A stretch of DNA of 64,000 nucleotides from NCBI GenBank assembly GCA_026936325.1, contig JAPTHN010000003.1, positions 36,782,011 through 36,846,010 of the forward strand, read 5' to 3'. A program made the position numbers and the translations under genes. Below the pieces are notes generated by a model, which was not told the DNA's origin, searched no databases, and was given only the letters and a program-made list of their open reading frames with translations. Every line of letters starts with the position of its first letter. Position 1 is the stretch's first letter. Origin of the DNA: Platynereis dumerilii (Eukaryota > Annelida > Polychaeta > Phyllodocida > Nereididae). Positions 11,529-26,500 of this stretch are shown one piece after another.

Positions 11529-14500
11529 GTAAGTACTGCGATACAGAGTGAATTTTGAATGAAAGTAGATGAAGACATTTATCATTTAGTTTTGATGTTC
11601 AAGATTCTCTGCAAGTAACATTAAATAGGCTATGTTTTTTTAATTTTTTTTTATCAACTTTACTGCATTGATTTAAACATCTTTTTTTGTCAAAATGAAA
11701 CCATCCAAACAGTGCTGCCACTCTGATAGTTCATTGCTTCTGTACTGTAGGCATTCACTTTGGGAGTGAGTCGGAATCGCAGCCGAGTATCAAATATGTT
11801 GGATTTGGGAGTTCCAATCAAAAAATATTTTGATGATTCCGGATTTCCAATGACTCCTAAGCTTGATGACATGATGATGATCAATGAATTTTTTGAAAGC
11901 TGAACATGATGGCTTCGGAGGTAGGAGTTCGAGCCAGAGTCAGTAGTAGTTTTTTTGGGAGTAAGAATCATAGTGTAATGTTTCTAGGAAGTGGTTAGGA
12001 TGCGGTGCTCTCATCTCCGCGGCCGGGGTTCGAGGGGAAGCCCAGCCTGGAATCGAACCTGGTCCCCCGGCGTGGAAGGCAAGCATGTTAACCATTAGAC
12101 CAAAGAGTCACTAGTTGGTCCCAGGGCCAACATCGCTACATCAGTCTAAAAAAAAATGGTGGAGTTTGAAGTCAGAGTCACCTTTGGGCAGTCTGGATTT
12201 TACGTTGTCATAACCGACCCAAGTCTGAAGCCCTGTCGTAGCATTACACATGTCTAAAAGGTATTCGGATCAGGTTGATACCATGAAATCCCTCAGAACC
12301 CATTTTGGTTCAAAGACTGTCTCACTCCAGGAATGAGGACAGGAATATGCATTGTTCCACTTTCCGGAATAGCTATCACTCAAGTCAAGTATGTAGTCTG
12401 GATAAGGCCCCCAGTGTGATAGGGTTAAGTTAAGCCCCTTTTTAGTAACACTAAATGTTTCTCTTGTGAGCAGACCCATAAGGCTCTGTTTGACTTTTTC
12501 TTCCTAATCTCTTTGCCAAACTAGAGTTAACACTAAAGTAAACTCCAGTCCTACTGACTCCTTACAGAGACTTACCTTAGTATGCTGATGACAGTTTGAC
12601 TTTCTTATAAATTTATACACTCTGAGGTTGAAATGTGAACTTTGGCAGTCTGCACCACCTCACTCGACACTTTACTTGCTTTAAAATGTGCTATGGAATT
12701 GTCATAATCACGTGGTCTTACACTGCAGACTTCCTGCTGGATGCTGAATCTGTTCACCCATGTTCATGAGAAAGGCTTCCTCCTGATGGAGAAACCATCC
12801 ATGTCCACAAGGTCTTACAGACTAGACTTCCTGAGGATGTTAAACTGTGCTCAGCAATGTTCACTATGTCATACAGACGACCTGAGGATGCTGGACTCTG
12901 CTCAGCCTTTTTCACAAGGTCTTACAGACATGCTTCAGATGTTGGACTCCTGCTGAGCCATGTTCACAAGGTCTTACAGACATCCTTCAGATTCTGGACT
13001 CTGCTCTGCCTTTTTACAAGGTTCTACAGATATCCTTCGGATGCTGAACTGCTCAGCCATATTCCAAAGGTTGTGCAGACGTCCTTAGGATGTTGAACTC
13101 TGCTCTGCCATGTTCCAAAGGTTGTGCAGACGTCCTTAGGATGTTGAACTCTGCTCTGCCATGTTCCAAAGGTTGTGCAGACGTCCTTAGGATGTTGAAC
13201 TCTGCTCCGCCATGTTCCAAAGGTTGTGCAGACGTCCTTAGGATGTTGAACTCCGCTCTGCCATGTTCCAAAGGCTGAGCAGACGTCCTTGGGATGTTGG
13301 AACTCTGCCGAGTTCATCCTTTCATATTTTAAGGTGTGAACACACAAGTCTTGTAGGGTTTGACATCTTGAAAAATAATTCAATTAAAACCCAGTAGTTT
13401 CTTTGCGACAAAATATGACATCCAACAGTTGCTATGGAAACACGAAGCACACTGTATCTCTTTGTATTTTTCCTGCCATTCTTGTCTGCCCTGGATCTCA
13501 GTCGGGTCTTAAGCTTATTTCAATATGTTGATTCAGGATCATGACAGGATGAGTCGTCTCGGCATGACACCTGAGTATGATAGACACTTTCACCTGAGAT
13601 ATTGTTACTGAAGTGTTCAGATGCTTTTTTAAGAGCAGGGGGCTCAGAATGGATAATGTGGTTGTTGCCATCCACTGTATCCAGGCACATTGGGTGAGTC
13701 TAGCATTAGTATCGATGTGCAATATTTTTGTCCAAAAAGCCATTCAATGTAAACTTCAAATGGGCCTCACATGAACAGATTGTAATTAACTATTTTTGAG
13801 TTCAAATTTTAATTTCACAACAGCCCCCAGCTCTTTTGCAATTTAAAGTCAGAAAAAAAGACAAGATTATTGAATTTATGAAAATCATATCGATTAAGTT
13901 CAGTACAACGTAAGTTCCAGAATGTTAGGATACATTAAAAATCTTAGCGTAATGATTATCTGTTTAAAAAGGAAAATGTGATTGGATCTGGAACTTAATC
14001 AGCTATATGAAGTTTGTATTCACAATCATCTTAAATCTCGAAATCCCCATGATACCAACTTTGGGGTACGAAAAATTGAACAGCCATAAACTTCAATGAA
14101 AGGTGGGAATGGTTGCACGAGGATAATACATAAAACGTATTCAAGAAAAGCACTTGATCCATTTTCGATCAAATTTAGTCACCTGGGTGGCTGAGTACTT
14201 AAGGGCCCGCCAGCTCCGCTGAAGGTCTTTGCCTGCATGGGTTCGAACCCCGGGTGGGGAACCCGAAATTTTCAATGAACCTTCATGAGCAAAATCCCAG
14301 CTCAATGTTGTTTGATCAGACGTTAAATTGGTAGCCCTTTGTATCTGTGTCTGCTGGACAAGTAAAAGATCCCTCATATGGGGTAAATGTGTAACTTATA
14401 AGAACTCTATATCTCTCTCTCCCATCTCATCAATCAACTCTCGTTAGCACAACAATCTGGGCTTACAGGATCTATCTATCTATCTATCTATCTAATGAAA

Positions 14501-17500
14501 GTCTTAAGTTTTTGGATTCCAAAGATGGTGATAGAGTAGGCTGCGATGCACTGCTTCTGATCCCAGAAACGTCGAGCAGGTGCGATGGAGTAGAGAATAA
14601 TCTTCCTTATTTTTTATTTAGTTGGCATCATGTTAAGTTGGACTTTTTCTTTGATCTAAAGTTGCCTGTAAATAGCCCACACCGGTGCTGATGGGGCGTA
14701 AAACACAAACTCACTCACTCACTTCATTGATCTAAATTAATTTGTGTTGGCATTTATATATATATTGCATGAGTTTAACTGGTTAGTGCAAACAAATATT
14801 TCCAAACTAGACCATGACATAGTGAAACAGTTACAGTGACCCAAACACTTAAGATTCCTATGTTTCTGAAAGGCCTCAGCAGCTCAGCAGGTTGATGTTG
14901 CCTCTTGAGTTTCTCTTCTAGTTTCACAATGTTCCATCAAGATTTCAAGATGGTGTTTCTGTCCTGCTGGAAAGAAAAGTTAGCTCTTCTGATTAGATAT
15001 TTGAAACATTTAAGCAAAGAAAATCCCCTTAAAAGTGGGGAGTTTTTCCTTTCGAGAATTGATCACCAAAAAAAAAAGATACCAAAAATATAGAAGGAAT
15101 GAGGTCTAGCTGTCACCATGGGGTAAGAACCTCTAAATTCTGAACACTTAAAGAGATAAAGTTGGTATTTTGTGTCTATTGTGAGCATGTGTTGATATAG
15201 TGACAGATTACTTTTCAAGTTTTGTCAGAAAAGCCATGCATCAAGTCAGAACAATTGTCTGGTAATTTGGGAGAAGGAGAGAGTGGGAGTCCTCGACATG
15301 TTTCATATTTACCCAATGTGAGGGATCTTTTACTTGCCCAGCATAGACATTGATACAAGGGGCCACCAATTTAACGTCTCATCCAAACGACGCACAGTTG
15401 GGATGTTGCTCATGAAGGTCCACTGAAAATGTTGGGTTCTCCACCCTGGGTTCTAAACCCATGTAGGCAAAGACCTTCAACGTAGCCGGCGGGAACCATA
15501 ACTGCTCAGCCATCTTTTATATATATTCCATTTTCAAGGCACATTTTGATCGTCAGCTGATGCGGTTTAGTATTATAACACTGGTTATGAACTTATGATA
15601 ATAAGGTATGGCCCGGATTTGCAACATAGGTGTGAAAGATTCAGAGAAAAGATAAGGTACATAATTTATATGCCAAATAACAACTGTAGTTCTCACGTGG
15701 TCCTTAAAGCCACTTGCCAAAGGGCTGTATTATCAGTTTTCTTTAGTGTCTTTGAACCTCAGTACCTGTCAGCATCACAAGTTTCCTGTTTCTTCTTTCA
15801 TCTTGTCCTTCTGAGTAGGAGATTAGTTTTGCTAAAGGGAGAATCATACAGGTGAGAAATAAATAATATACGCAGATATATAATTTGCTTGGATGATGTC
15901 GCTCATGCAATACAGACTTCCACTAATGGTGTGCCTACATGAAAGACTGCTTTTGATAAAATGATACATGCATCTATACAGCCATATATACAGTACATTT
16001 ACTCCACTAATGAACATATATTTGAGAAGCTGCCTTTTGATAGAATGATACAGGCATTAGGTTATAGTATTAATACTGTATTATGCCCCAGTCTCACGGC
16101 AGTAATTTTATGTCATAAGGCAGCTCAGGTGCCTAAATAGCCTCCGAAGAGGTGTTACAGTGATTCAGGACATAAAACCCCAATCATCCATCCATGCAGT
16201 GTTTTCAGGAATTAAAGTTATATTTCACCTAATCTAAAATACATTTTCCATATCAGTTGATCAAACATCACTGCTTAAGTATAAAGTTTAGTGATGAAAA
16301 GTTGTATTTTAAGGAGTCAGTATTTAAGCTCCATGCATTATTTAATTCCAAAGAATTTAAAGAAAAAGATATTGCTGTGTTCATGTCTCTGAATTTAATT
16401 TGGTCTGAATTATTTATTGAACCTGCTTAGAGAATAGATAATTACTTGCTTACCTCCTTCTAAGTTCTTTGAAGTTGTTTGTAGGTCAATGTGAGGTCAT
16501 CCTGTGACCTTGAGTCGACCTTCGACCCAGTTGAGAGGTCATGGTGCTCTTTGTGAAGTAGGCATGAAATGCATCCAAGTCTTGACTTAATTTGGGAAGT
16601 ATTTTTGTGACCAGTTTGTAAGCCATTGATTTAATAGATGTTCAGTGTCTAGCTAAGATGGTCAGAGGTACTACAACCAACATGCAATTCTCCTGAAAAA
16701 TTTAAACTTTAAATGAGCTTGTCTTAAATTTTTTCGATTCTGTTTACTGCGGGTTTAGCGGCCTAGCTCAGTAGTACTGGGTTGCCTTCTTCTGGGAGCT
16801 GGTTCGATACATCTACACGGTGTAACCCATGTCAGTTGGATGTTTCATCTTTACAGTTAAGTCCACGTCACCTCATTAGTCACTATCATGATGCCTGATG
16901 TCTTATACCTGATGTCTTTGAAAATGGGCCAGTGGCAGATCCAGGGGGGTCCACGGAGTATAAATAAAGCGTAATTTGAATAATTTGAGCTCTTCAAATG
17001 TGCTCCTTTTTGCTCTCGGTTCGATATGAAGCAAACATTAAGGGGCCAACGCTATTGAGTATTTTAATAAGTTAGTAAAACTTTTTTTAACAAGCAGGGC
17101 TTCAGAGTCTAAACGCTAAGTTGGTATCAATACAGATATAGATGCTGTCTGAATCACAAATATGGCTCAGACGCTGACTCCCATCTTTCCAAAAACTGAA
17201 TCTGACTCATGCACTCCCTCCTCTCTTATCTGTACATTTATTTCATAAATCTTCTGTTTCTTTCAGAGCTACGACCAACAAGAAGTTAAGGGACACGGTT
17301 GCCCTAGAGCTGAGCTATGTCAACTCCAACCTGCAGCTGCTCAAGGAGGAACTGGCCGATCTCAACAGCTCCGTCCACATCTACCAGAATGAGAGGTAGG
17401 TGCTTGAGAAATTTAAAAAATTATACTAGACGAGTCCCTGCGACAAGCAAGACCCACCTCGATCGCCTTAACTCATGCTTGGACTTTTGGTTACCTGCTT

Positions 17501-20500
17501 CTTTAGATTAAGATTGTTATAATTTGTTGTGTAATTTTTTCGTATATATAATGGAATGTCTATTTGAGCTGGACATTTTTTTTTAATTGAATGGAAAATC
17601 TGATTTTGAAAAAGGTTTTAGTCCAATCCTTGAAATACAATTGTGATTTCATATCTTAGAATCTGTTTAATTTTTCTAAAAATGTTTCTACCAATCTACT
17701 TTCTTCCTTCCATGGACGATGTATGAAATATTAATAGGTCAATTTCAATCAAATCATGATTCTAGTGCATTAAAATAAGTTGTAATTGTCATTGTCAACA
17801 AAATACTTCTACTTCTTTTATGTTTCTTAACACGCAATGTACATTGTGCACTTAGGGAGTGTTTATCATAGCTTCATCTTCACTTCAAGTTTTTTCCTTT
17901 TTGTCCTAATATTTTGTTTCTTTTCCAGGGCAGAGGAATGTGTCCCAATGTTGCCTCTTGGTCTCAAAGAGACGAAAGAAGTGGATTTCATGAATTCATT
18001 CACAGTGAGTAATATTACGTAAACTTTTCTGAGACATGATTAATATAGAAAAAGATACATGTGTCATAAATCAAAGTCATCAACAAACCTGAACAAAATC
18101 AATATCTACATTAATCTACAAAAGTCAAATGCTATTTAAAAGTATATATAATTTTACTATATGTATTGGTCCCAGACTCACCGTAATTTATCTGTATATT
18201 GGTTCGGACATTACCAAAAGTCTGCAACAGAAATCTGTCATTTCAAATTTCGGGATTAAAGTTCCATAAATGGTTTCCCAAATGTCAGTATATATATATA
18301 TATATATATCATGTTTTAGCATTCTTGAGTCTTTCAGACTAAAATATTTGAAAACTCCCTGCTGAATTACCTTTAATTAGCTATCAGAGATAATGATATA
18401 GGTCTATTCTCATAACTGTGAATTTTTAAAGCATTTGTTCCTCAATTGCAGGATTACGTTAGAAAGCATTACCATGAAGATGCAAGGCTCTACGAAGAAA
18501 AAATCCAGGAGTTGACAGAGATACGCCAGGTTTGTGAAATAAAAATTCTGATTGATGTGGTGATAGATTATTTGTCATTTTGGCTTCACAATTTCCGAAA
18601 CAAGTAACATAAATTAATGTAAAATTGTTGTACATAAATTGGGGAATTAGGTCTCTGAGCACTGTATTAACTTAATGAATTTCCATCAATTCCAATGTAA
18701 GCACTGATGTATGGTTTACAAAAGGTATTCAGAAAAATTCATGACTCAATTCGGGAATGATTTTGGAATTGCTTGTGTATTTTATTACATCAAAATAATT
18801 AGTAGAGTTAATGGATATTGGAGCACCCCTACATTATTATTTAGAAATTTCTAATTTCGTCATTGTATTACTATTATTTCTTTTCACACAGGGCTGTCGG
18901 ACACCCATGAGGTCGGAGGCCGGTATAGAACTTCTCTTCAACTATTATAATCAGTTGTACTTTGTGGAGAAGAGGTTCTTTTCATTCAAGACTTTGATCA
19001 ACTGCTATTTTGAATGGTAGGTCTTTCTGAACACATACCGAGCAATTGATGATATGTTGTTTATGTGCAGTCAATATTTATAATTGTTTTGATATTGATG
19101 ACATCTATAAATTTCCAAGACTTGCACTTATGCAGTGCTGACTATTGAAATGATGCCATGGCATTACATTGCGTTAATGTCGTACCCCCCACCATATTTG
19201 ATCTGCACCTCCTCAGGTGCCCCCACCCCCGATATGAGGTTTTTGACTTTAGCTTAAATATATACAATTAGTATAGCGGGTGCTCCTCCAGAGAATTGCG
19301 TACCTCCCCCCAGATGCCCCACCCCCCAGCTTGAGACCCTATAGTTACGCCACTGATCATATATATAGCAGGATTCAAACTTTTTCAAAATGTCTTTGAG
19401 GCTTCAAACACAAATATTTGTAATTCAAAAAATCATTTTCAAATTATTTAATTTTGATAATTTGGGAGTTTATGTAAATATTTAAGACTCTTTAGCACTG
19501 CATACCGCATATAAGAAATCTCTTTCTAACCAGCAGTATTTGTATAAGAAAGAACTGGAAGTATCTCTATTCGTATTAAAATATTTTTTGTCCAAGCTGT
19601 ATCAGTATTTGTATTAATATTTAGAAAGAAAAGCATTTGTATTTTAATATTTTTAGCTGTATTTGATCCCAACCCTGCTATCAACCATAGTGGAACAGAC
19701 CCACATACAAGGGACCACAAATTTAACATCTCGTACATCTCATCCTAATGACATCATTACTAGTGATTACTTTCTTTCCAGGTATGACTCATTAACCGGC
19801 GTCCCCACTGCCCAGCGGACTGTGGGCTTCGAGAAGGGCAGTGTCTTGTTCAACATAGGAGCCTTGTATACCCAGATAGCTGCTAGGCAAGACAGGACGA
19901 CACATTCTGGTGTGACTTCAGCTATCACCTACTTCCAACTGGCTGCTGGGGCGTTCAACTATTTGGAAGAAAACTTCAGCAATGCTCCGAGTATGGACAT
20001 GCAACCAAAGACACTCCGGATGCTCTCTTTCCTTATGCTGGTAAGGATAGGACACGATAGGATAGAAATGAATAGAATCGAATAGAGCAGAATAGAATAG
20101 AATTGAATAGAATATAATAGAATTCAATTCAATTCAAATGAATCGGAAATCGTAAAATAGAACTGAGGAGAGAATAGGACAGAATAGAATGGTAAAAAGT
20201 TAATTGAATGGAAAAGATTAGAACAGATAAGAATAAGATTGAATGACTAGAAATAGTCTAGAAGTAGTGGTACAGATAAGAATGGAATAGAATAAAATAG
20301 GATAGAATTGAATAGAATCAATCATGGACATGCTGCCAAAGACTCTATATGGATTCTCTCTTTCCTTATGCTGGTAAGGACACAATAGGATAGAAATTAA
20401 TGGAATAGAATTGAATTGGATTGAATTGAATTGGATTTAGTAAAATAGAACTGAGAAGAGAATAGGACAGAATAGAATGGTAACAAGAAATTCTTTTAAA

Positions 20501-23500
20501 AAAAGAATTGTAGGGACCTTTGTGTGAAATATGAGGTTTCTTCAAACACATATTTTATTTTCCAAATATTCAATTGATTTCCTATGTATGTGTAGTCACA
20601 TCTATACCTCCAATGTACCTACTGTGATTTGACAACCCTACTGCATGTTACCTCATGATTGGACATGCCTAATTATAGTTGTTATAAATATTTTTTGTCA
20701 TAAAAAAAAAGTCTATAACAACAAACTAATTCTTGCTTGCTTATTAGGATTATTACACCTTTCATAAGCTTGTGAACATTATAGGAGTAGTGAGAAGTTG
20801 AATATCTAATGTTTTCATACAGTGTGTTTGTACACTTCCATTATATGATCCCAAATCTTCATAAACTATAATTATTTGACCAATTTTCTGAAGGAAATCT
20901 CTATGGGATATGCTCCAAGTGTGCTTTGGAGATGGTCCCCAATCATCCAACCATGACCAGTTGACCCCATTGTCATGGTTGAGTGGCTGCTGCCTCTCCG
21001 GTGTAGCTACTGTGTGTCAAGAGGGGGCAACATATACTTGATTTGTAAATTGTACTCACAGATACCTCCTCTGAGGCATGAGTACCCTCCTAATATTGGA
21101 GGTCAATTAGGAGGGTACTCCTGCTATAGGGAAAGTATCTCTGCAAGTCCAACTCGCCTGTGGCCCCCTCCAGAAACTTAGAAGCTCCACCACTGCAGTA
21201 CACAATAACTGATGACAAATTGCACTTGGCTGGGTATTTTTGTCCCATTAGTTAGGGACCTTCAATGTTAAGTCTTTCATCATTTGGAGCTTGTAACATA
21301 GATCTGAGATGGTCCCTACAAAAAATTAATTGAATGGAAAAGGTTAGAAAAGATAAGAATACGATTGAATGACTAGAAATAGTCTAGAAGTAGTGGTACA
21401 GATAAGAATGAAATAGAATAAAATAGGATAGAATTGAATAGAATCAATCATGGACATGCTGCCAAAGACTCTATATAGATTCTCTCTTTCCTTATGCTGG
21501 TAAGGATAGGATAGAATAAGATAGGATAGAATAGAGTTGAATTGAATTGTATAAAATAGCATAGATCTCAATGGAAAAGAATAGAATTGAGTAGAAGAGA
21601 AGAGGATAGAAATAGATTCTGAATATAATTGAATAAAATTTAGTTGAATTGAATAGATTGGAACAGAATAGAGGAGGATAGACAAGAATAGAATTGAATT
21701 GAATAGAATTATGGAGAATAGAAGAGGAAGCATAGGATAGAATGGAATGGTAGAAAATAAATCGAATGAAATGGAATAGATGAAATAGAATAGAATTGAA
21801 TAGAATTTAGTAGAATTGAAGAGCATAGAATAGGATAGTATGGAATGGAAAATAATTAAATGAATGGAAGAGATTAGAACAGGTTTAAGAACAAGATTGA
21901 ATGATTAAAAATAATGAATATAATAGAAATACTGAATAGAATGTAATAGAAAAATAATAACTTAACTGAAATGGGTTGAAAGGGTACCTAAAACTAACTA
22001 CCAAATTAATTGTAGACACAATCAACATTTAATGAAGTACATGCTTTATGAGTCATTATGCATGTTCTTATCAAGAGGTTGTTCATTTAAAACTCCTGAT
22101 GGGCATTCTGCTGCCAAATTGCGGACAAAAGATCTGTTGTGAAGTAGTTAAAGTTGTGGAATTTGGCCTCAAATTGATGCAGGATGTCCAATTTACACTT
22201 GAATAGATGCCAGGTAGAGATGCCAGAAGTTGTCATTTCATGTTGCTCCTTTGACATGCAATGTAGCTCCTTAATTGAAGTATATGTGGTGTAAGGTCAT
22301 CACCTGTTTCAGTGTTGGTGTTATAAATGATTGTAGACCAACAGACTTCCTCAGTAGAACTCAGAGAAGGAAATTAGTTCAAATGACTCTGAAAAGGTCC
22401 TAGGTTCAACTCTAGCTCCAGCCTATTTCGCCTGGACCTCCATTGAATATTAGATTGCTTGTACATGTAAACAGTCATCCTTCGCCTTGAGCATTGGTGT
22501 GTCCTGCCCCTATCCTAATTAGCTGCCAAAGTGCATAAATATGGGACATATGTATATATGCCTAAGTCAAACTAAATTTAAGTCCACTTTACGATCTCTA
22601 AAGAAATTATAATCTAGTAATGTAGTTAGTACATACTGAACTGCATGTATAATGCATCCAACAAAATGTGATTGCTCTCGTAATGAAAATGTGTGCAGTT
22701 TGTGAAAAACAATGTGCAGTGCATTGTGCACCTATTTACAACTTACAACTAAGTACATGTAACACATTTTCTTAGCCTTGATAATGACAATCAGAGCTCT
22801 GATTAAAATTACATTAAATTCTAATATAACTGATATGTTCCTCATTTCAGGCACAAGGACAGGAGTGCGTCCTGGAGAAGCAGTTGCTCAATTACTTCCC
22901 TTGCTCCATGGAGGAGTTCATGACAATCGCTCAGGAAGCTGCTATGGTAAATATTTTGATGTTTCAAATTATGTCACAAGACTATTGTTGCTGATCTATA
23001 AGTTGGTACAAGTTGTTCTAAAATTACTTTTGAGCTAAACAATTGTCTTGCGACGTTCTTACTGTGTGATGAGAATTGAGAATGGCATTTTGATGCGCCC
23101 CTATTTTAAATTATGAAATATGCATTATTATGGTGTAATTAATGCAAGAATAACTCTAAACCTGTCTGTTATATCGATAAAATAAGAACTTAAATATTTT
23201 TGTATTGTCCAGGATCCAGTGACCTAATTAGCAACACTTAAAAGTTTTAATTTCACCTGCAGTTGTTTTAGTCTGCAGACCTTTTGCAAACTGGCTTGCC
23301 AATCTGTTGGGGTGCTTTCATACTCTTCTATTTTGTTTGAAACTTCTAAAATTATTGGGGGGGGGCAGGGTTGGTCTAGTGGTAGCATGCTGGGCTGCCA
23401 ATCGCTGGGTCCAAGGTTCGAATCCAACTCTTGCCGGGTCACCTGGGTCTATGTTGGATGGCTGTTTCAATCATCCTTCGCCTCATTGCCATGTCCTCCT

Positions 23501-26500
23501 CCTGTCCTAATTAGCCTACCAAGTGCATAAATACAGGACGTAAAGCCCCAATCATTCATCCGTCTATCTAAAATCTATTACTCTGTATTACAGGTGTCAG
23601 ATTTATACGAAGAGGTCTACCGGCAGATGACGAGTACGGTGCTAAGGGACTATGTCCCTTCATCCTGGGTGTCCATGATTCAAGTCAAACACAACTACTT
23701 CACGGCCCTGTCTCATTTCAATATGGCCACCGGGCTGATTGACCAAGATGGTGGGTTGAAATTTATAGTTGCTTAAGGCTGTTGAATAGCACTGGGTGGC
23801 AAAGCTGAATTGTTGCTATACTGTTCAAATTTCCAGATATTTTGCTGCTAACTAGATTTTGTGTGTGTACATGTATTATTTTGTTTTATTGGACATTCTT
23901 GAGTACCTTTCATAGCTATTTGCAATTTTTAGCAACCAATTATATTAAATAATTACTATAAACAAGTTCGTTATTGTATTTCTGGCATTGTACACTGCCC
24001 AGCGCTCTCTTTAGGTTCAGAATACATTAATTGTAATAACAATAGTAACTGAAGTTTTGTTTACGCTTGGATAATATATAGTGAAATATAAACTGAAATC
24101 TGTCGAGGAACACCTTGTTGAAAAGAAGTCTTTACATGCAGACAATATCGTAGATGAATTTACCTTCCTAAGATCTTCTGAAGGTAAATTCATCTACTAC
24201 ATGGATCCAAAGATCGAGAATCTACACTCAATGCAGACAATATTGTTATAAATAATAAATTATGTACTAAATGATTTGTTATGATTATGTCTTTCAGACA
24301 GTTCAGACCTTGACAAGTTGTCAGAGCTATTCACCATGTTCCACATTCATATGAACGGCATTTCGCGACAGAGTGCTATAATACACGGAGCACCCCACAC
24401 CCAGGAGGATAGGAAACTTCTTGGTAAGTTCTTAAAATAAAAAAGTGTTTTAAAAACCTATGTTTTATGCACAGGAAGGTTGGAGTCAGTTTTTATATTA
24501 GGGTATATCCAAAACAGCTTCCGATATTGTGCTGCAGCTGAAAAGTTAAATTCCTAGGATAGGATTAATATGCCATTACCATTGTTATGCCCTATTCACT
24601 TCTAAGTATAATTTTATCAGCCATTTTGTGTAAAAAATTACGTATGTTTGTATGTCAGAGGCAGGTTTGCATATCAATTTAGAGATTGATCAAACAATGT
24701 CAGAATGACGTCTCTGCTATAAATGTATGTAAGTGTGTAAATGGGCATTGAGAATTTGAGACTTCATTTGTTCATCGCTTGCCTTTTGGGGTGTGTGTTA
24801 GACTTATTAGCTGAATATTTTGCTAATGCATAATTGCGTATTACTCAATAAAGTAGCACTCCTTATCTCCATGCATGAGCCTAAATATACAAAAAACCTT
24901 CTACCAAGCCATTAGAAAATTATTTCAATTACTGAATGATTAAATGGACCGTGAATCTTTTCAGCAAAAGGACATCTTCGTCAGTCTGTCATCAACCTGG
25001 AGGAGGCCATCAGAATCCACAGTCTCAGCAAACAGTTACGCCGCATGGACAGTTTCCAAGATATTTTGAGGCAGACCCATGACAGGTGTGTATTTGTTAT
25101 GGATACATGAAAGAATGTAGATAGAATGTAAAAGTATTTGCGATTATACTTTAAGGTTGTGTGGATCAGGTGTGGCTGGATTATTTACAAATATATCTTG
25201 ATAGCTACATGTACTTCTATAGTAGAGTGCAGCTTACCCATATTGTCAGTGATTTGCAACTTTGTATATATATATAAAATATAAAATATATGACAATGCT
25301 AACTAGGCCTATTATTTGTATCCACCCTGTTAAATCTTTATCTTCTTTGTTCAGCTGTAGTACAATTTTGCATGATTCTTTTTTCAGGTCCCTTTTGAAG
25401 TTTTCACAGTTGGAAGAAGAAGATGACTTCTCCGAATTAATGTCAGTTCCCAGTATTAAAGGTAAGCTTTCAATTCACTTGTCTTCCCTATTTATAGTTT
25501 TGATGAATTGGTTAACTCTGGAGAGGGGGTAGCACAGTTGGTAGCACCCAGGAGTGTCCAATCACTGGGTCCCGGGTTCAATTCCAGGTCTTGACTGAAT
25601 TTTCAATCTTCCTTTGCCTCATTGCTGTGTCAGGGTGTCTGCCAATCCTTGAAAAGCCTGGAATTTCAGATCCAAATTCCAGGCTTTTCAAGGATTTTGC
25701 ACAAATGGCTCGGAAGAGCCTGGTATTTATATCCTGCTTCGGCTACAAATTCTAAAAAATTCACGCAGATATTTGCCGATTTCAAGCTTGTGACTGTCAG
25801 ATGGTAGAGACATTTTGATGTTCAGAAAAAAAGTAGGCCTATTGTGAATTGCTTTTGTATCAGTTCGTCGAAAGATTGGCGTTGATTTATGGAGAATGTG
25901 GTCTGGAAAAGCCTTGAAAATGTCGGAGACACCCTGTCCAAGTGCATGAATGCAAGTCGTAACACTCCACTTATCCCGCAGACTCCAGTTTCGTGAGGCT
26001 ACCTATGATAAATAAATTTTGCCCCGGTAGCTTGTGAAACAAGCCTACGGGGCTCTGCAGTCCATTCTGACCAAAATCTGACCAAAAATGCTGGCTGCGG
26101 ACTCGTCGTTTTACACGAAAAACGTCATTTCCCTTCAACATCACCCACTCAAACTTCGCCTAAGCGTTTATTACCGTGTAAGCACCCGCATGTGCTATAA
26201 TCCGGCATCTACGCCTTTCCGATATATCCGATTTGATGTTGCAATCAACCGACAAATATTCAACATCTCCTTCGTCAGCCATGCTTGCCTACTTGTGCAC
26301 AATTCTCCCATAAACGATGACGTCATCGCTTATTGCGTAGCAGTGCTGACTTCGCGTGGCAGCAAACCTTCAGCAATGTGCACTTAATGCAATAAAAGGC
26401 CACTGATACACAATAAACACACACCAGAGAGGCAAAGTGTTATAATTGTAAGGGTGTAGGCTTATACATGTAAATATACCGCTTTTCATCAAATTTCTTG

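Larger units (their letters stand above)
11529..17266 (+). other. Rhophilin intron, 5.7 kb
   Basis: It holds the two tRNA-like pseudogenes, the 51-bp array, two family 1 SINEs, a family 2 fragment and the third SINE-like tail. 11690-12233 looks like a decayed hAT-type MITE ending GTCTGAAGCCCTG. 13320-14170, 14730-15250 and 15520-16130 show nothing further. Confidence 0.7.

Noticed and set aside
12003-12120. Functional tRNA genes
   Set aside because: Acceptor stems do not pair and the two sequences overlap.
12730-13310. CRISPR array
   Set aside because: The repeat is contiguous with no unique spacers, in an animal intron.
13024-13383. 119-codon frame with a 17-residue repeat
   Set aside because: It is the 51-bp minisatellite read through; the opposite strand is open as well.
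19663-19781. Upstream extension of the rhophilin exon
   Set aside because: The open frame is intronic chance; the acceptor at 19781 and family alignment fix the start at 19782.
21344-21826. 160-codon minus-strand frame rich in FYSILFYSI
   Set aside because: Translation of the ATAGA pentamer satellite.
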